Of a stretch of 64,000 nucleotides of DNA, positions 24,812-33,364 are shown piece by piece. A program made the position numbers and the translations under genes. Every line of letters starts with the position of its first letter. Within the stretch, counting starts at the first letter, position 1. The stretch lies in NCBI GenBank assembly GCA_002408085.1, contig DHQL01000013.1, positions 25,061-89,060 on the forward strand, given 5' to 3'. The notes beneath the pieces were generated by a model, which did no database searches, was not told the origin of the DNA, and worked only from the letters and a program-made list of their open reading frames with translations. The stretch is from Spirochaeta sp. UBA5339 (GTDB lineage Bacteria; Spirochaetota; Spirochaetia; DSM-2461).

Positions 24812-25405
24812 CTACCTGCAGAAACCGTCAACAATCACAGCCAGATCTTTCCGCAGTTTTCTGCCAAGATCATAGCTCCCCTCCATTAGACACCAGTCAA
24901 AAAGGATGCCCCGTCCGCAGGTAATCAGCAGCTCAATCAGGTGTTCCAGGTCCGCTTCCGGATAAAATTCATCCTTTTTAACCCCTGCATCAATAACTTC
25001 TTTCAGGTGTGTATAGATGGGTCTGTCCCTCTGGACGGCATATTTCTTGTCGCTTGTGAGAAGATGGACATAGCTGTGGGCGGTCATCTCCCAGCCCAGT
25101 TCCAGCATGACCCGACCCGCCTCATCAAAGAGGGAGAGTATATTCTCCCTTACGCTTCTGGTCAGATCCAGTCCGGGGAGGGTGCTTTCCCACAGCAGGT
25201 CCAGCTGTTGATGGACCGTATTGATAATTTCTTCCCTGGACTTGAAATGGTGGTAGAAGTTTCCGATGGAGATGGACGCTTCCCTGCATATATCACGTAC
25301 AGTCACATTGCTCATGCCCTGCTCCTTGAACAGGGCGATGGAGACCCGGGTGATCTTCAGTCTGGTCTCAATGGACTGGAGCTGTCTTTTGTTTTTCTCG
25401 GCCAT
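24812..25405 (-). CDS. TetR-family transcriptional regulator
   Basis: The 197-residue protein has an N-terminal helix-turn-helix (about 12-58; MSNVTVRDICREASISIGNF followed by YHHFKSREEI) and a helical ligand-binding domain. It is divergent from hypB, and a perfect 17-base palindrome of the TetR-operator type lies in the gap, just downstream of a plausible hypB promoter. It therefore probably represses the hypB-oxidoreductase-hypA operon; the inducer is unknown. Confidence 0.9.
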   Translation of the reverse strand: MAEKNKRQLQSIETRLKITRVSIALFKEQGMSNVTVRDICREASISIGNFYHHFKSREEIINTVHQQLDLLWESTLPGLDLTRSVRENILSLFDEAGRVMLELGWEMTAHSYVHLLTSDKKYAVQRDRPIYTHLKEVIDAGVKKDEFYPEADLEHLIELLITCGRGILFDWCLMEGSYDLGRKLRKDLAVIVDGFCR

Positions 25406-25480
25406 ATTGAATCCGATAGTAGTTCACATACTGAGTTTTGTGCAAGGAATAATCGTGTGTTTTGTATTGATATATTTTTA

Positions 25481-25509
25481 TTGATTAATCATTGAAGTCA
25501 TGTAATAAT
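25481..25509 (+). promoter_or_regulatory. Candidate hypB promoter
   Basis: TTGATT (25481-25486) and AATAAT (25504-25509) are 17 bases apart. The -10 box is followed within four bases by the palindromic operator, the classic layout for repression. Confidence 0.45.
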
Positions 25510-25512
25510 AAT

Positions 25513-25529
25513 ACCGAACAATGTTCGGT
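25513..25529. promoter_or_regulatory. Perfect palindromic operator, TetR type
   Basis: ACCGAAC-AAT-GTTCGGT is a perfect palindrome with 7-base arms. It lies directly before the hypB ribosome binding site and in the gap shared with the divergent tetR-like gene, which is the likely binding protein. Confidence 0.75.
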
Positions 25530-25543
25530 GAGGAGGACCGTTG

Positions 25544-26215
25544 ATGGATGAGTTCAAGGTGATCGAGATTAAAAAGAGCATCTTTGAAGGTAATGACAGA
25601 AAGGCTGAGGAGCTGCGGGAAGACCTGAAAAAGAGGGGAGTCTTTCTGATGAATCTGATGTCCTCTCCGGGTTCCGGGAAGACCACGACAGTGATGAGAA
25701 CCATTGAGGCCTTGAAGGATGACTTCAGAATCGGAGTTATGGAGGCTGATATCGATTCCGATGTGGATGCAAAAACTGTTTCCACTTCCGGAGCCAAGGT
25801 GATTCAGCTCCATACGGGAGGGATGTGTCATCTGGATGCCACCATGACCGAACAGGGACTGACATCTCTGGGGACTGAGGATCTGGACTTCGTTGTACTT
25901 GAGAATATAGGCAATCTGATCTGTACGGCGGATTTTGACACCGGATCTGCCATGAACACCATGATTCTCAGTGTTCCCGAAGGGGATGACAAACCCCTGA
26001 AGTACCCGAATATGTTTGCAATGGTTGATGTACTGATCATCAACAAGATGGATGCGGCGGAGTTCTTCGATTTTGATCTGGAGGCCGTTAAGGAGAGAGT
26101 ATTCAAACTCAATCCGGATATTAAAGTGTTCCCTGTTTCCGCAAAAACCGGAGAGGGGATTTCTGAATGGACAATGTATTTAAAAAATGAAGTTAAAAAC
26201 TGGAAGGAGATCTAA
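25544..26215 (+). CDS. hypB: HypB, nickel-incorporation GTPase
   Basis: The 223-residue G3E GTPase has the P-loop SPGSGKTT (41-48), a switch region MEADIDSDVDA, the metal-binding segment TGGMCHLDA (around residue 90), and NKMDAAE for guanine recognition. HypB passes nickel, with HypA, to [NiFe] enzymes. The N-terminal Cys- or His-rich nickel store found in many HypB proteins is absent. ATG 25544 has GAGGAGG upstream. It is followed within two bases by a large iron-sulfur flavoprotein gene and then hypA. No hydrogenase or other nickel enzyme gene is present in this window. Confidence 0.93.
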   Translation: MDEFKVIEIKKSIFEGNDRKAEELREDLKKRGVFLMNLMSSPGSGKTTTVMRTIEALKDDFRIGVMEADIDSDVDAKTVSTSGAKVIQLHTGGMCHLDATMTEQGLTSLGTEDLDFVVLENIGNLICTADFDTGSAMNTMILSVPEGDDKPLKYPNMFAMVDVLIINKMDAAEFFDFDLEAVKERVFKLNPDIKVFPVSAKTGEGISEWTMYLKNEVKNWKEI

Positions 26216-26217
26216 AT

Positions 26218-28986
26218 ATGGATGTGTTTGCTGATCTGAATGTCGACAAGAGCAGTCTCAACGGGATGTGGTTCCCCGAGGGATACAAGTGTCAGTACAA
26301 GGAGGATGTTCTTGCACTGGCCAACATTATCGGAAACAAGAAGAAGCCCAAGGACTTCTACAAGTGGGAAGATCCCGAGTATGTGATTCTGGAAGCCGGA
26401 ATCGATGATGATATGGCCAAGGTAGGTCTGGGACTTGAACTGTACAATCACCTGAGTGCAGCACAGGTAGCCGAGAAGCTGAACCTGGATGAGAAGTTCT
26501 GCCACGAGCAGCTGATGAAGCTGGCCGTGTATGGAGCCTGCTTTGTTATTGAAGAGGATGGAACCGATATCTTCTGGCTGGAAACTTGGATTCCCGGAGC
26601 CATGGAAGTTATCGTAAACAACCTGGAAAACGTAAAGAAATACCCCATCGTATCCTATGCCATGGAGGCCTACGGCCGTGTCCGCGGACCCAAGAGTGCC
26701 GGTGTCTTCAAACCCGGTATTGGACTGATGCGTGTAATTCCCATTGAAACCGCCATCGACGGAGAGAGCCGCAGCGCTTCCTACGAGGAAGTTTCAAAAT
26801 ACCTGAACGAAAACGACGTCTTCACCGTAACAGACTGTTCCTGCCGCACCAACAGGGAAGCCATGGGTGAGGGCTGCGGCCACCTGAAGGAAGAGATGTG
26901 TATCCAGATGGGTCATGCCGCCGAGTTCTATATCAAGACCGGCCGTGGACGTGAGATCACAAGAGAAGAGGCCTTTGAAATAATCGCCAAGGCCGAAGAG
27001 AACGGTCTGATGCACCAGATTCCCAACCTCGACGGAAGCGGAAAAACCCACGCCATCTGTAACTGCTGCGGATGCGGCTGTCTCTCACTCCGTACGGCAA
27101 CCATGTTCAAGAACAACGACATGGTCCGCTCCAACTACGTGGCCAAGGTAGACAAGGACAACTGTGTGGCCTGTGGTCAGTGTGTTGAGTACTGTCCTGT
27201 TAACGCCCTGCAGATGGGACAGAAGCTCTGCTCCTCAAACAAGGTTGTGGAAGATATTACAACCAAGGATACTCCCCGTGACCTCAAGTGGACTCCCGAG
27301 TACTGGAACCCCGAGTACCGGACCAACCGCAAGAATGTTGTTGAGACCGGAACAGCTCCCTGTAAAACAGCCTGTCCCGCTCACATCGGTGTTCAGGGAT
27401 ATATCAAGCTGGCGGCTCAGGGCAAGTACAAGGAAGCCCTTGAACTGATCAAGCACGAAAACCCCCTTCCCGCGGTCTGCGGACGTATCTGTAACAGAAG
27501 ATGTGAAGATGCCTGTACCCGCGGTGATATCGATGCTCCCATCGCCATCGATGAGATCAAGAAGTTTATCTCCGAGATGGAGCTGGACAAGAACAAGCGT
27601 TTCATTCCTACAAAACGTCATGACTACAGCGACAAGAAGATCGCCATTATCGGTTCCGGTCCTGCCGGTCTCTCCTGTGCCTACTACCTGGCTCTGGACG
27701 GATATACCATTACCGTATTTGAAAAAGAGCAGCGTCTGGGTGGAATGCTGACACTGGGACTCCCCAACTTCCGTCTTGAAAAGGACGTTGTTGAGGCTGA
27801 GATCGACATCATCAAAGAGATGGGTGTCGAGTTCAAAACCGGTGTGGAAGTCGGAAAAGACATAACCCTCGATGAGCTGAGATCCCAGGGGTACGATGCC
27901 TTCTATCTGGCAGTCGGCGCCCAGGGCGGAAGGATGATCGGAGTAGAGGGCGAGGATGCCGAAGGTGTTCAGTCCGGAATCGAGTTCCTGAGAGTGATCA
28001 ACCAGGATCAGAACAAGAAGCTCGAAGGAAACACCATCGTTATCGGTGGCGGTAACGTAGCCATCGACGTTTCCCGTACAGCCGTAAGGGCAGGTGAGGG
28101 AAGTGTATCCCAGTTCTGTCTCGAATCCCGTGAGCAGATGCCTGCTCTTGAGGAGGAGATTGAAGAGGCTGAGGAAGAGGGAATCTCCATCAACAACAGC
28201 TGGGGTCCCAAACGGATTATCACCGAGAACGGAAAGGTTAAGGGCGTTGAGTTCAAGAAGTGTCTCTCCGTATTCGACGATCAGGGTCGGTTCAGTCCCA
28301 GCTACGACGAGAAGGACTGCATCACAGTGGAAGCGGACAATATCCTTCTCTCTGTAGGTCAGTCCATTGTTATGGGAGATCTTCTGAAAGGTTCTGCGGT
28401 GGAAACAAGACCCAACGGCGCCGTTATTGCCGATGAGTTTACCTACCAGACAGCCCAGGAGGATATCTTTACAGGTGGTGATGTCTACACCGGTCCCAGC
28501 TTTGCCATCGACGCTATTGCCGCCGGTAAGCAGGCCGCCATCTCTCTGCACCGTTTTGTACAGCCCGGTACCAGCCTGGTTCTCGGCCGTGACCGCCGTG
28601 AATACTCCGAGCTGGATAAGAGTGCTGCAGTTTTCGAAAACTACGACAACACAGCAAGACAGCAGCCAGCCAATCTTGAGTCCTCATCGGATCACAAGAA
28701 GAGCTACGCTGACTTCCGGGGTATGTTCACAGAAGAGCAGCTGAAGAAAGAGACAGAGCGCTGTCTTGGATGCGGTGCCACCATTGTGGACAGCTATATG
28801 TGTGTCGGATGCGGTCAGTGTACCACCAAGTGTAAGTTTGACGCCATCAGCCTTGAGCGTGTTTATGACGGAGAGGGAGTCGAGTATTTCGATCTCAAAC
28901 CTGCCGTTGTAAAACAGGTCTTAAAGCGTCAGGGCAAGATCGCCATCAGAAAGGTGAAAGACTCATTTAGAGGGGGAAGAGCCTAG
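26218..28986 (+). CDS. Large iron-sulfur flavoprotein: ferredoxin domains fused to a GltD-like NAD(P)H oxidoreductase
   Basis: The 922-residue protein has, in order: a helical N-terminal domain (1-190); a cysteine region with TDCSCR and CNCCGCGCLS (about 200-295) that probably binds clusters; a 4Fe-4S ferredoxin motif CVACGQCVEYCP (about 318-330); a GltD-type N-terminal cluster region (CKTACPAHIG, CGRICNRRCEDACTRG, about 379-435); an FAD site IIGSGPAGLSCAYYLA (about 475-490); an NAD(P) site VIGGGNVAIDVSRT (about 605-618); and a C-terminal ferredoxin CVGCGQCTTKCKFDAI (about 861-876). It probably moves electrons between NAD(P)H and a low-potential partner. Its place between hypB and hypA hints at a nickel enzyme or complex, but the reaction is unknown. 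Confidence 0.85.
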   Translation: MDVFADLNVDKSSLNGMWFPEGYKCQYKEDVLALANIIGNKKKPKDFYKWEDPEYVILEAGIDDDMAKVGLGLELYNHLSAAQVAEKLNLDEKFCHEQLMKLAVYGACFVIEEDGTDIFWLETWIPGAMEVIVNNLENVKKYPIVSYAMEAYGRVRGPKSAGVFKPGIGLMRVIPIETAIDGESRSASYEEVSKYLNENDVFTVTDCSCRTNREAMGEGCGHLKEEMCIQMGHAAEFYIKTGRGREITREEAFEIIAKAEENGLMHQIPNLDGSGKTHAICNCCGCGCLSLRTATMFKNNDMVRSNYVAKVDKDNCVACGQCVEYCPVNALQMGQKLCSSNKVVEDITTKDTPRDLKWTPEYWNPEYRTNRKNVVETGTAPCKTACPAHIGVQGYIKLAAQGKYKEALELIKHENPLPAVCGRICNRRCEDACTRGDIDAPIAIDEIKKFISEMELDKNKRFIPTKRHDYSDKKIAIIGSGPAGLSCAYYLALDGYTITVFEKEQRLGGMLTLGLPNFRLEKDVVEAEIDIIKEMGVEFKTGVEVGKDITLDELRSQGYDAFYLAVGAQGGRMIGVEGEDAEGVQSGIEFLRVINQDQNKKLEGNTIVIGGGNVAIDVSRTAVRAGEGSVSQFCLESREQMPALEEEIEEAEEEGISINNSWGPKRIITENGKVKGVEFKKCLSVFDDQGRFSPSYDEKDCITVEADNILLSVGQSIVMGDLLKGSAVETRPNGAVIADEFTYQTAQEDIFTGGDVYTGPSFAIDAIAAGKQAAISLHRFVQPGTSLVLGRDRREYSELDKSAAVFENYDNTARQQPANLESSSDHKKSYADFRGMFTEEQLKKETERCLGCGATIVDSYMCVGCGQCTTKCKFDAISLERVYDGEGVEYFDLKPAVVKQVLKRQGKIAIRKVKDSFRGGRA

Positions 28987-29013
28987 TCTCTTAAGACTAC
29001 GTGATTCCTTCTT

Positions 29014-29033
29014 CGGGAGCCTTCGGGCTCCCG
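29014..29033 (+). promoter_or_regulatory. Stable UUCG-loop hairpin before hypA
   Basis: CGGGAGCC (29014-29021) and GGCTCCCG (29026-29033) form a perfect 8-base stem closed by a TTCG tetraloop. No T-run follows, and the hypA ribosome binding site GGAGG is at 29035-29039, so it is more likely an mRNA processing or attenuation element than a full terminator. Confidence 0.55.
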
Positions 29034-29049
29034 TGGAGGCTTATAGATT

Positions 29050-29391
29050 ATGCATGAACTTGGAATAGTAATGAATATCGCCGGAACCGTTCTGGATGTG
29101 ATGAAGGAGCAGAACCTTACCACCGTGCAGAAGATCGTTCTTCAGGTGGGAGAGCTCTCCTCTGTTATCCCCAGCTATCTGCATGAGTGTTATCCCGCCG
29201 CTGTTGACGGAACGGAACTGGCAGACACGGTCCTGGAAATCGAGGTTATCCCCGGCAATGCCCGGTGCAAAGAGTGCGGTGAGGTCTACAATCTGCTGAA
29301 ACAGAAGCGGATCTGCCCATCATGCGGGGTTGATAACTGGGATCTTGTAAGCGGAAAGGAATTCAACCTCAAGGAAATTGCGGCCTGCTGA
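29050..29391 (+). CDS. hypA: HypA, nickel metallochaperone
   Basis: The 113-residue protein begins with the nickel-binding MHE motif and has the zinc site as two CxxC pairs, CKEC (about 75-78) and CPSC (about 94-97). HypA delivers nickel to the active site together with HypB. It is third in the hypB-oxidoreductase-hypA operon, after a hairpin in the gap. It is full length for the family. Confidence 0.93.
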   Translation: MHELGIVMNIAGTVLDVMKEQNLTTVQKIVLQVGELSSVIPSYLHECYPAAVDGTELADTVLEIEVIPGNARCKECGEVYNLLKQKRICPSCGVDNWDLVSGKEFNLKEIAAC

Positions 29392-29403
29392 CTTCCGGTC
29401 AGC
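29387..29403. terminator. Hairpin at the hypA/methyltransferase convergence
   Basis: GCTGAC (29387-29392) pairs with GTCAGC (29398-29403) over the hypA stop codon, followed by CTCTTTC. It is a weak bidirectional terminator candidate. Confidence 0.35.
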
Positions 29404-30010
29404 CTCTTTCGGCTGCCGTATAAAACCAGTCCCCATTGAAGGTTTGTCCTTCTCCGAATCCATGCTTGCTGAACATCCTGTGAAAGAAGTCCTTATCGGG
29501 GAGGATATCATCGGCTACGGCATGGTGCTTCCTTCTGTGAAGCGCATTCAGAGCGTCCCTGCCAAGGGAGTGGGCGATGATCAGTTTTCCCCCGGGTTTC
29601 AGGTACTCCGCAGAGCGCCGGAAGACCTCTTCGAAGTCATCAAAATGAGGAAAGGTGTTGTAGATTACAATCTTGTCCACAGAAGCTCTGAACTTCAGTG
29701 GCTCCAGATAGGACTGATGAAAGATTCTGAGATCGGGAAATTTATTTCTTAAGATTTCGACCATACCCGGGCTCAGTTCCACCGAGTAGAGATCCCTGAT
29801 GCCGGCCCTCCGGTAGTAGGGAATTGATATGCCCGTACCGCTTCCCACATCGATAATCCTCTCATTTTCTGAGAGGGGGAATATCCTGAAAAGTTTATCC
29901 AGAACAGAGTGATCATTGGCCTTGATTTTCCTGTCCCACCCCCCGGCGGCACTGTTGAAAAAGTCTGTTTTCAGGCTGACAGGTCCGGGGCATATCTGCA
30001 GATTGGTCAT
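29399..30010 (-). CDS. Class I SAM-dependent methyltransferase
   Basis: The 203-residue protein has motif I IIDVGSGTGISI (about 52-63), an acidic end of strand 2 (YSVELSPGM), and a later KPGGKLIIAHSLG strand (about 140-152), typical of small-molecule class I methyltransferases. The substrate is not predictable. An AGGA lies just before ATG 30010. It is monocistronic and convergent with hypA. Confidence 0.85.
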   Translation of the reverse strand: MTNLQICPGPVSLKTDFFNSAAGGWDRKIKANDHSVLDKLFRIFPLSENERIIDVGSGTGISIPYYRRAGIRDLYSVELSPGMVEILRNKFPDLRIFHQSYLEPLKFRASVDKIVIYNTFPHFDDFEEVFRRSAEYLKPGGKLIIAHSLGRDALNALHRRKHHAVADDILPDKDFFHRMFSKHGFGEGQTFNGDWFYTAAERG

Positions 30011-30136
30011 AGGAGTCCTTGGTTTGTTTAATTTATTTTGATAAAAAGAAATAAATGTGGTTTATGATACTCTGGAAACAGCTTTTTTGCAATGAAAAAG
30101 TGATTCTGAATCAGGTTGAATATTTAAAACAGGCAG

Positions 30137-30164
30137 AAAAACCCGCCCCGGAAGAAGGGCGGGC
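30137..30164 (-). terminator. Rho-independent terminator of the citrate/tct locus
   Basis: Read on the minus strand, CCCGCCC and GGGCGGG (plus coordinates 30157-30163 and 30142-30148) form a strong stem followed by TTTTT at 30141-30137. It lies 15 bases after the tctA stop. Confidence 0.8.
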
Positions 30165-30178
30165 AGGACAGGATAAAC

Positions 30179-31678
30179 TTAAGCTTCGGCAGTCTTTCTT
30201 TTGGCAATTCCGGCCTTTACCAGGGGGTAGAGGATGGAGATCACTGTCAGGGAGAAGAGGATCAGGCAGATGGGTGAGGCAAAGAAGATGCCCAGGCTTC
30301 CGTCTGAAATCTTATAGGCCCTGCGGAAGGACTGCTCCATATTGTTTCCGACAATAACCGCCAGAATCATCGGCGTGGAGGGGAACTTGCTTCTGCTCAT
30401 AAAGTATCCCAGAAGTCCGAAGCCGATCAGGAGGAAGAAGTCCATAACGCTGTAGCTGATGGCATAGGCTCCCACAAAGGAGAGACCCAGAACGATGGGG
30501 TAGAGAATCTTGGGGGGAACCGAAAGAACCCGCACAAGAAGTCCCGCAAGGGGGATGTTCATTACAGCCAGAATTATGTTTCCGATAAACATTGAGGCTA
30601 TGAGTCCCCATACGATAAGAGGCTGCTGCTGGAAGAGCATGGGACCGGGCTGAAGGCCCAGAAGCAGGAGGGCTCCCATCATTACAGCTGTGGTTCCGGA
30701 ACCGGGTATACCCAGGGTGAGCATGGGGATCATGGCTCCTACAGAGGCTGCGTTGTTGGCCGATTCGGGGGCCGCAAGACCTTCGATGGCACCGTCACCG
30801 AACTCCTCGGAGTGCTTGGAGAGCTGTTTCTCGTTATTGTAGGACATAAGGGAGGCCATGGTACCGCCCGCGCCGGGAAGAGCTCCCACAAAGAATCCCA
30901 GGGGGGCTGAGCGGAGTATGGGCCAGACTGAGCGTTTCCACTCTTCCCGGCTGATCCAGATCTTGCCGAAGCTCTTTTGAACCGTGGCCTGACCGGAGTC
31001 GATGTTCTTAAAGCTCTTGAATACCTCGCCCAGGGCGTAGACAGCGATGATAACAATCAGGAAGTCGATACCGCTCTGGAGTTCCAGAATACCCATGGTA
31101 AAGCGGCTGACACCGGACTGACCGTCGATACCGATTGTGGCGATCATAAGTCCCAGAATGGTGGCGATAAATCCTCTGAGCCTGTTGCCCTCTGTCATTG
31201 AGGCAGTGGCGGAAAGGGCAAAGAGGAAGAGCATAAAGTACTCGGCGGGGCCGAATCTCAGGGCGAAACGGGCCACGGGGATGGCAATGGCGACCATACA
31301 GAAGGTGGCAAAGATACCGCCGATAAAGGAGGCGATTGCCGAGATGGCCAGGGCCGATTCAGCCCGCCCCTGCTTCGTCATGGGGTATCCGTCAAAGGTG
31401 GCTGCAACGGCTGCGCCGTCACCGGGGGTGTTGATCAGAATGGAGGCTCTTGATCCTCCGTACATGGCTCCGTAGTAGACTCCGCCCATGGTGATCAGGG
31501 CGGCGGTGGGGCCCATTGAAAAGGTGAGGGGCAGAAGCACCGCAACACCTGTGGCAGGTCCCAGTCCCGGGAGCATGCCGATTATGGTTCCAAGTAGACC
31601 TCCGATGGAGACCCACATCAGGTTCATCGGGGTCAGGGCAACCATAAATCCGTCAAGTAAAAAGGCTAATGTATCCAT
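30179..31678 (-). CDS. tctA: Tripartite tricarboxylate transporter, large permease TctA
   Basis: The 499-residue protein is a polytopic TctA-family permease (about 11-12 membrane segments) with the family's glycine-rich repeats GTIIGMLPGLGPATGVAVLLPLTF-like stretch near residues 30-55 and LGFFVGALPGAGGTMASLMSYNNE-like stretch near 255-280, which form the sodium/tricarboxylate site. It works with TctB and the periplasmic TctC to import citrate or a similar acid. It is the last gene of the locus and is followed by a terminator. Citrate as substrate is inferred from the adjacent citrate lyase genes. Confidence 0.92.
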   Translation of the reverse strand: MDTLAFLLDGFMVALTPMNLMWVSIGGLLGTIIGMLPGLGPATGVAVLLPLTFSMGPTAALITMGGVYYGAMYGGSRASILINTPGDGAAVAATFDGYPMTKQGRAESALAISAIASFIGGIFATFCMVAIAIPVARFALRFGPAEYFMLFLFALSATASMTEGNRLRGFIATILGLMIATIGIDGQSGVSRFTMGILELQSGIDFLIVIIAVYALGEVFKSFKNIDSGQATVQKSFGKIWISREEWKRSVWPILRSAPLGFFVGALPGAGGTMASLMSYNNEKQLSKHSEEFGDGAIEGLAAPESANNAASVGAMIPMLTLGIPGSGTTAVMMGALLLLGLQPGPMLFQQQPLIVWGLIASMFIGNIILAVMNIPLAGLLVRVLSVPPKILYPIVLGLSFVGAYAISYSVMDFFLLIGFGLLGYFMSRSKFPSTPMILAVIVGNNMEQSFRRAYKISDGSLGIFFASPICLILFSLTVISILYPLVKAGIAKRKTAEA

Positions 31679-31687
31679 CAGATCCCC

Positions 31688-32161
31688 CTATATCCAGATT
31701 CCGGGAGTCATGGGAAGGTAGACTCCCAGGAGTTTGGAAAAGACAATATAGATAAACAGGCTGAATGCCAGAGACACAGCCGTATTGATCTTCCAGTTTT
31801 TAACTCCGTTGAACAGGATCAGTTCCAGTTCAAGGAAGATGATTGTGCTGATCACGTATCCGACCTTGTCGAAGAGCAGTGCGTAGAGTACGGAAAAGAC
31901 GCAGGTCAGTGCGATTTTTTTGAATCCCGCCTCCTTGTAGAAGGGCAGGTGTTCCTGTATTTCTTCATTGCCCTTAAGGGCCTTTATCTCGCGGATCATA
32001 AGAGCCAGGGACATGACAAGCATCAGGCCGCCCAGCATAAAGGGAAAGATTTTGGGTTCAAATGGCCGGCCAACCGCAGCTTCCGGGAGAAGGGCGGTTG
32101 AAACTGTGTAAACCAGACCCAGAACAAAAAATAACAGGGATGGAATAATTGAAAAACTCAC
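31688..32161 (-). CDS. tctB: Tripartite tricarboxylate transporter, small permease TctB
   Basis: The 157-residue membrane protein has four predicted segments in the TctB layout. I chose GTG 32161 because GGAGG stands five bases before it; a frame from 32200 would start inside a stable hairpin. It lies nine bases upstream of tctA and is one component of the TctABC complex. Confidence 0.88.
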   Translation of the reverse strand: MSFSIIPSLLFFVLGLVYTVSTALLPEAAVGRPFEPKIFPFMLGGLMLVMSLALMIREIKALKGNEEIQEHLPFYKEAGFKKIALTCVFSVLYALLFDKVGYVISTIIFLELELILFNGVKNWKINTAVSLAFSLFIYIVFSKLLGVYLPMTPGIWI

Positions 32162-32174
32162 GGTTTCCTCCAGA

Positions 32175-32197
32175 GGGACAGCCCCTGCGGCTGTCCC
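32175..32197 (-). promoter_or_regulatory. Intercistronic hairpin between tctC and tctB
   Basis: GGGACAGCC (32175-32183) and GGCTGTCCC (32189-32197) form a perfect 9-base stem with a 5-base loop, directly after the tctC stop and before the tctB ribosome binding site. There is no T-run. Such stems often stabilise the upstream mRNA so that binding protein is made in excess over the permease. Confidence 0.55.
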
Positions 32198-32207
32198 CAT
32201 TTCTAAT

Positions 32208-33212
32208 TTATTTGATCATTCCGATGTCGGTCAGAATCTCTGTATACTCCTGGTTTACCTGGGCAAGAAACTCGGCAAACTCGGGGGCATCCTGATAGGC
32301 GTCGTCCCAGCCGTTTGTGATTCTTGCCTGCTCCCACTCGGGTGTTTCCACCAGCTTGGCCAGGGTTTCTCTCCAGTAGGTAACTGCATATTCGGGCATG
32401 CCGGGTGCGCCGAATAGGCCTCTCCAGTTTACGAAGGTTGCATTGATTCCCTGCTCTACACAGGTGGGGATATCGGCTACAACTCCCTCTCCGACTCTGT
32501 GGTCGGCGGTCTGGGCCAGGGCTCTCAGGTCGCCGCTCTCGATAAGACCGAGAACCTCGGAAAGACCGGTGGAGTAGACATCAATGTGTCCGCCGAGCAC
32601 CTGTGCTGTGGCGGAGTCGTCAAAGCTGACATAATCGATCTGGTTCAGGTCCTTGATTCCGGCAGCCTTGGCCATCATCAGGAACTGGATGTGGTCCATG
32701 GAACCTACTGAGGAGATACCTCCGATCTTTACACTCTTGATATCTGATTTCAGGGCATCCATTACATCGTTCATTGTCTTGTATTCGGAACCTGCTGCTA
32801 CAACAAACACGGCGTAGTCTGCAATCAGACGGGCCAGGGGAGTAACATCTTCATATCCCAGGTCTGTTGTTCCGTTGAGTTTTGTAAGGATAAGGGGAGA
32901 GGAGTAGACACAGACGATCTTGTCGGAGCCTTCTTTCTCCTGCAGGCTGGCCAGGTTGACCGAACCGCCGGCACCGGGATTGTTTCTGACAGGCATGGGA
33001 ACCTTGACGAGTCCTGTATCCTTAAGGACCTTGGCTGTTGTTCTGATGGTAAGGTCCCATCCTCCACCGGCTCCTCCGGGTGCAACAAAGTCCAGAACTC
33101 CCTTGGGATACTGGGGATTTCCACCGGCTCCATCGGTCTGGCCTTCAGCGGCAAGTCCCATTGTGAAAACTGCCATAAGAATGAGCAGTAAGGATAAGGT
33201 TCTTTTAAACAT
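32208..33212 (-). CDS. tctC: Tripartite tricarboxylate transporter, periplasmic binding protein TctC
   Basis: The 334-residue protein has a signal peptide (FKRTLSLLLILMAVFTMGLAAEG) and the TctC/BUG features VLDFVAPGGAGGGWDLTIRT (about 41-60) and PVRNNPGAGGSVNLA, which bind the carboxylate. It captures the tricarboxylate and passes it to TctAB. Two ATGs are adjacent; 33212 is better spaced from AAGGAG than 33215. A palindrome shared with the citC upstream region lies about 125 bases before the start. Confidence 0.92.
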   Translation of the reverse strand: MFKRTLSLLLILMAVFTMGLAAEGQTDGAGGNPQYPKGVLDFVAPGGAGGGWDLTIRTTAKVLKDTGLVKVPMPVRNNPGAGGSVNLASLQEKEGSDKIVCVYSSPLILTKLNGTTDLGYEDVTPLARLIADYAVFVVAAGSEYKTMNDVMDALKSDIKSVKIGGISSVGSMDHIQFLMMAKAAGIKDLNQIDYVSFDDSATAQVLGGHIDVYSTGLSEVLGLIESGDLRALAQTADHRVGEGVVADIPTCVEQGINATFVNWRGLFGAPGMPEYAVTYWRETLAKLVETPEWEQARITNGWDDAYQDAPEFAEFLAQVNQEYTEILTDIGMIK

Positions 33213-33315
33213 CATAAACTCCTTTGGCCCCGGTCATGCCGGGTCTTCGTTTTACGTATCAGACCCCTCGGGGTCCTGCTGAGAATTATTGTAAGGTTTG
33301 AATTAAGAATCCGGA

Positions 33316-33357
33316 TGTAGGAGAGAAAAGGAATCGGATGTAGGAATCGTCCTACAA
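33316..33357. promoter_or_regulatory. Palindromic operator plus half-site before tctC
   Basis: TGTAGGA-ATCG-TCCTACA (33339-33356) is a perfect palindrome with 7-base arms. A further half-site CGGATGTAGGA begins 23 bases earlier (TGTAGGA at 33316-33322). The same palindrome with another spacer occurs before citC. It lies between the regulator gene stop and tctC. Confidence 0.7.
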
Positions 33358-33364
33358 GAGAGGG

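Noticed and set aside
27235..28551. 438-codon minus-strand frame opposite the iron-sulfur flavoprotein
   Set aside because: The plus-strand frame has clear FAD, NAD and ferredoxin motifs; the opposite frame has none.
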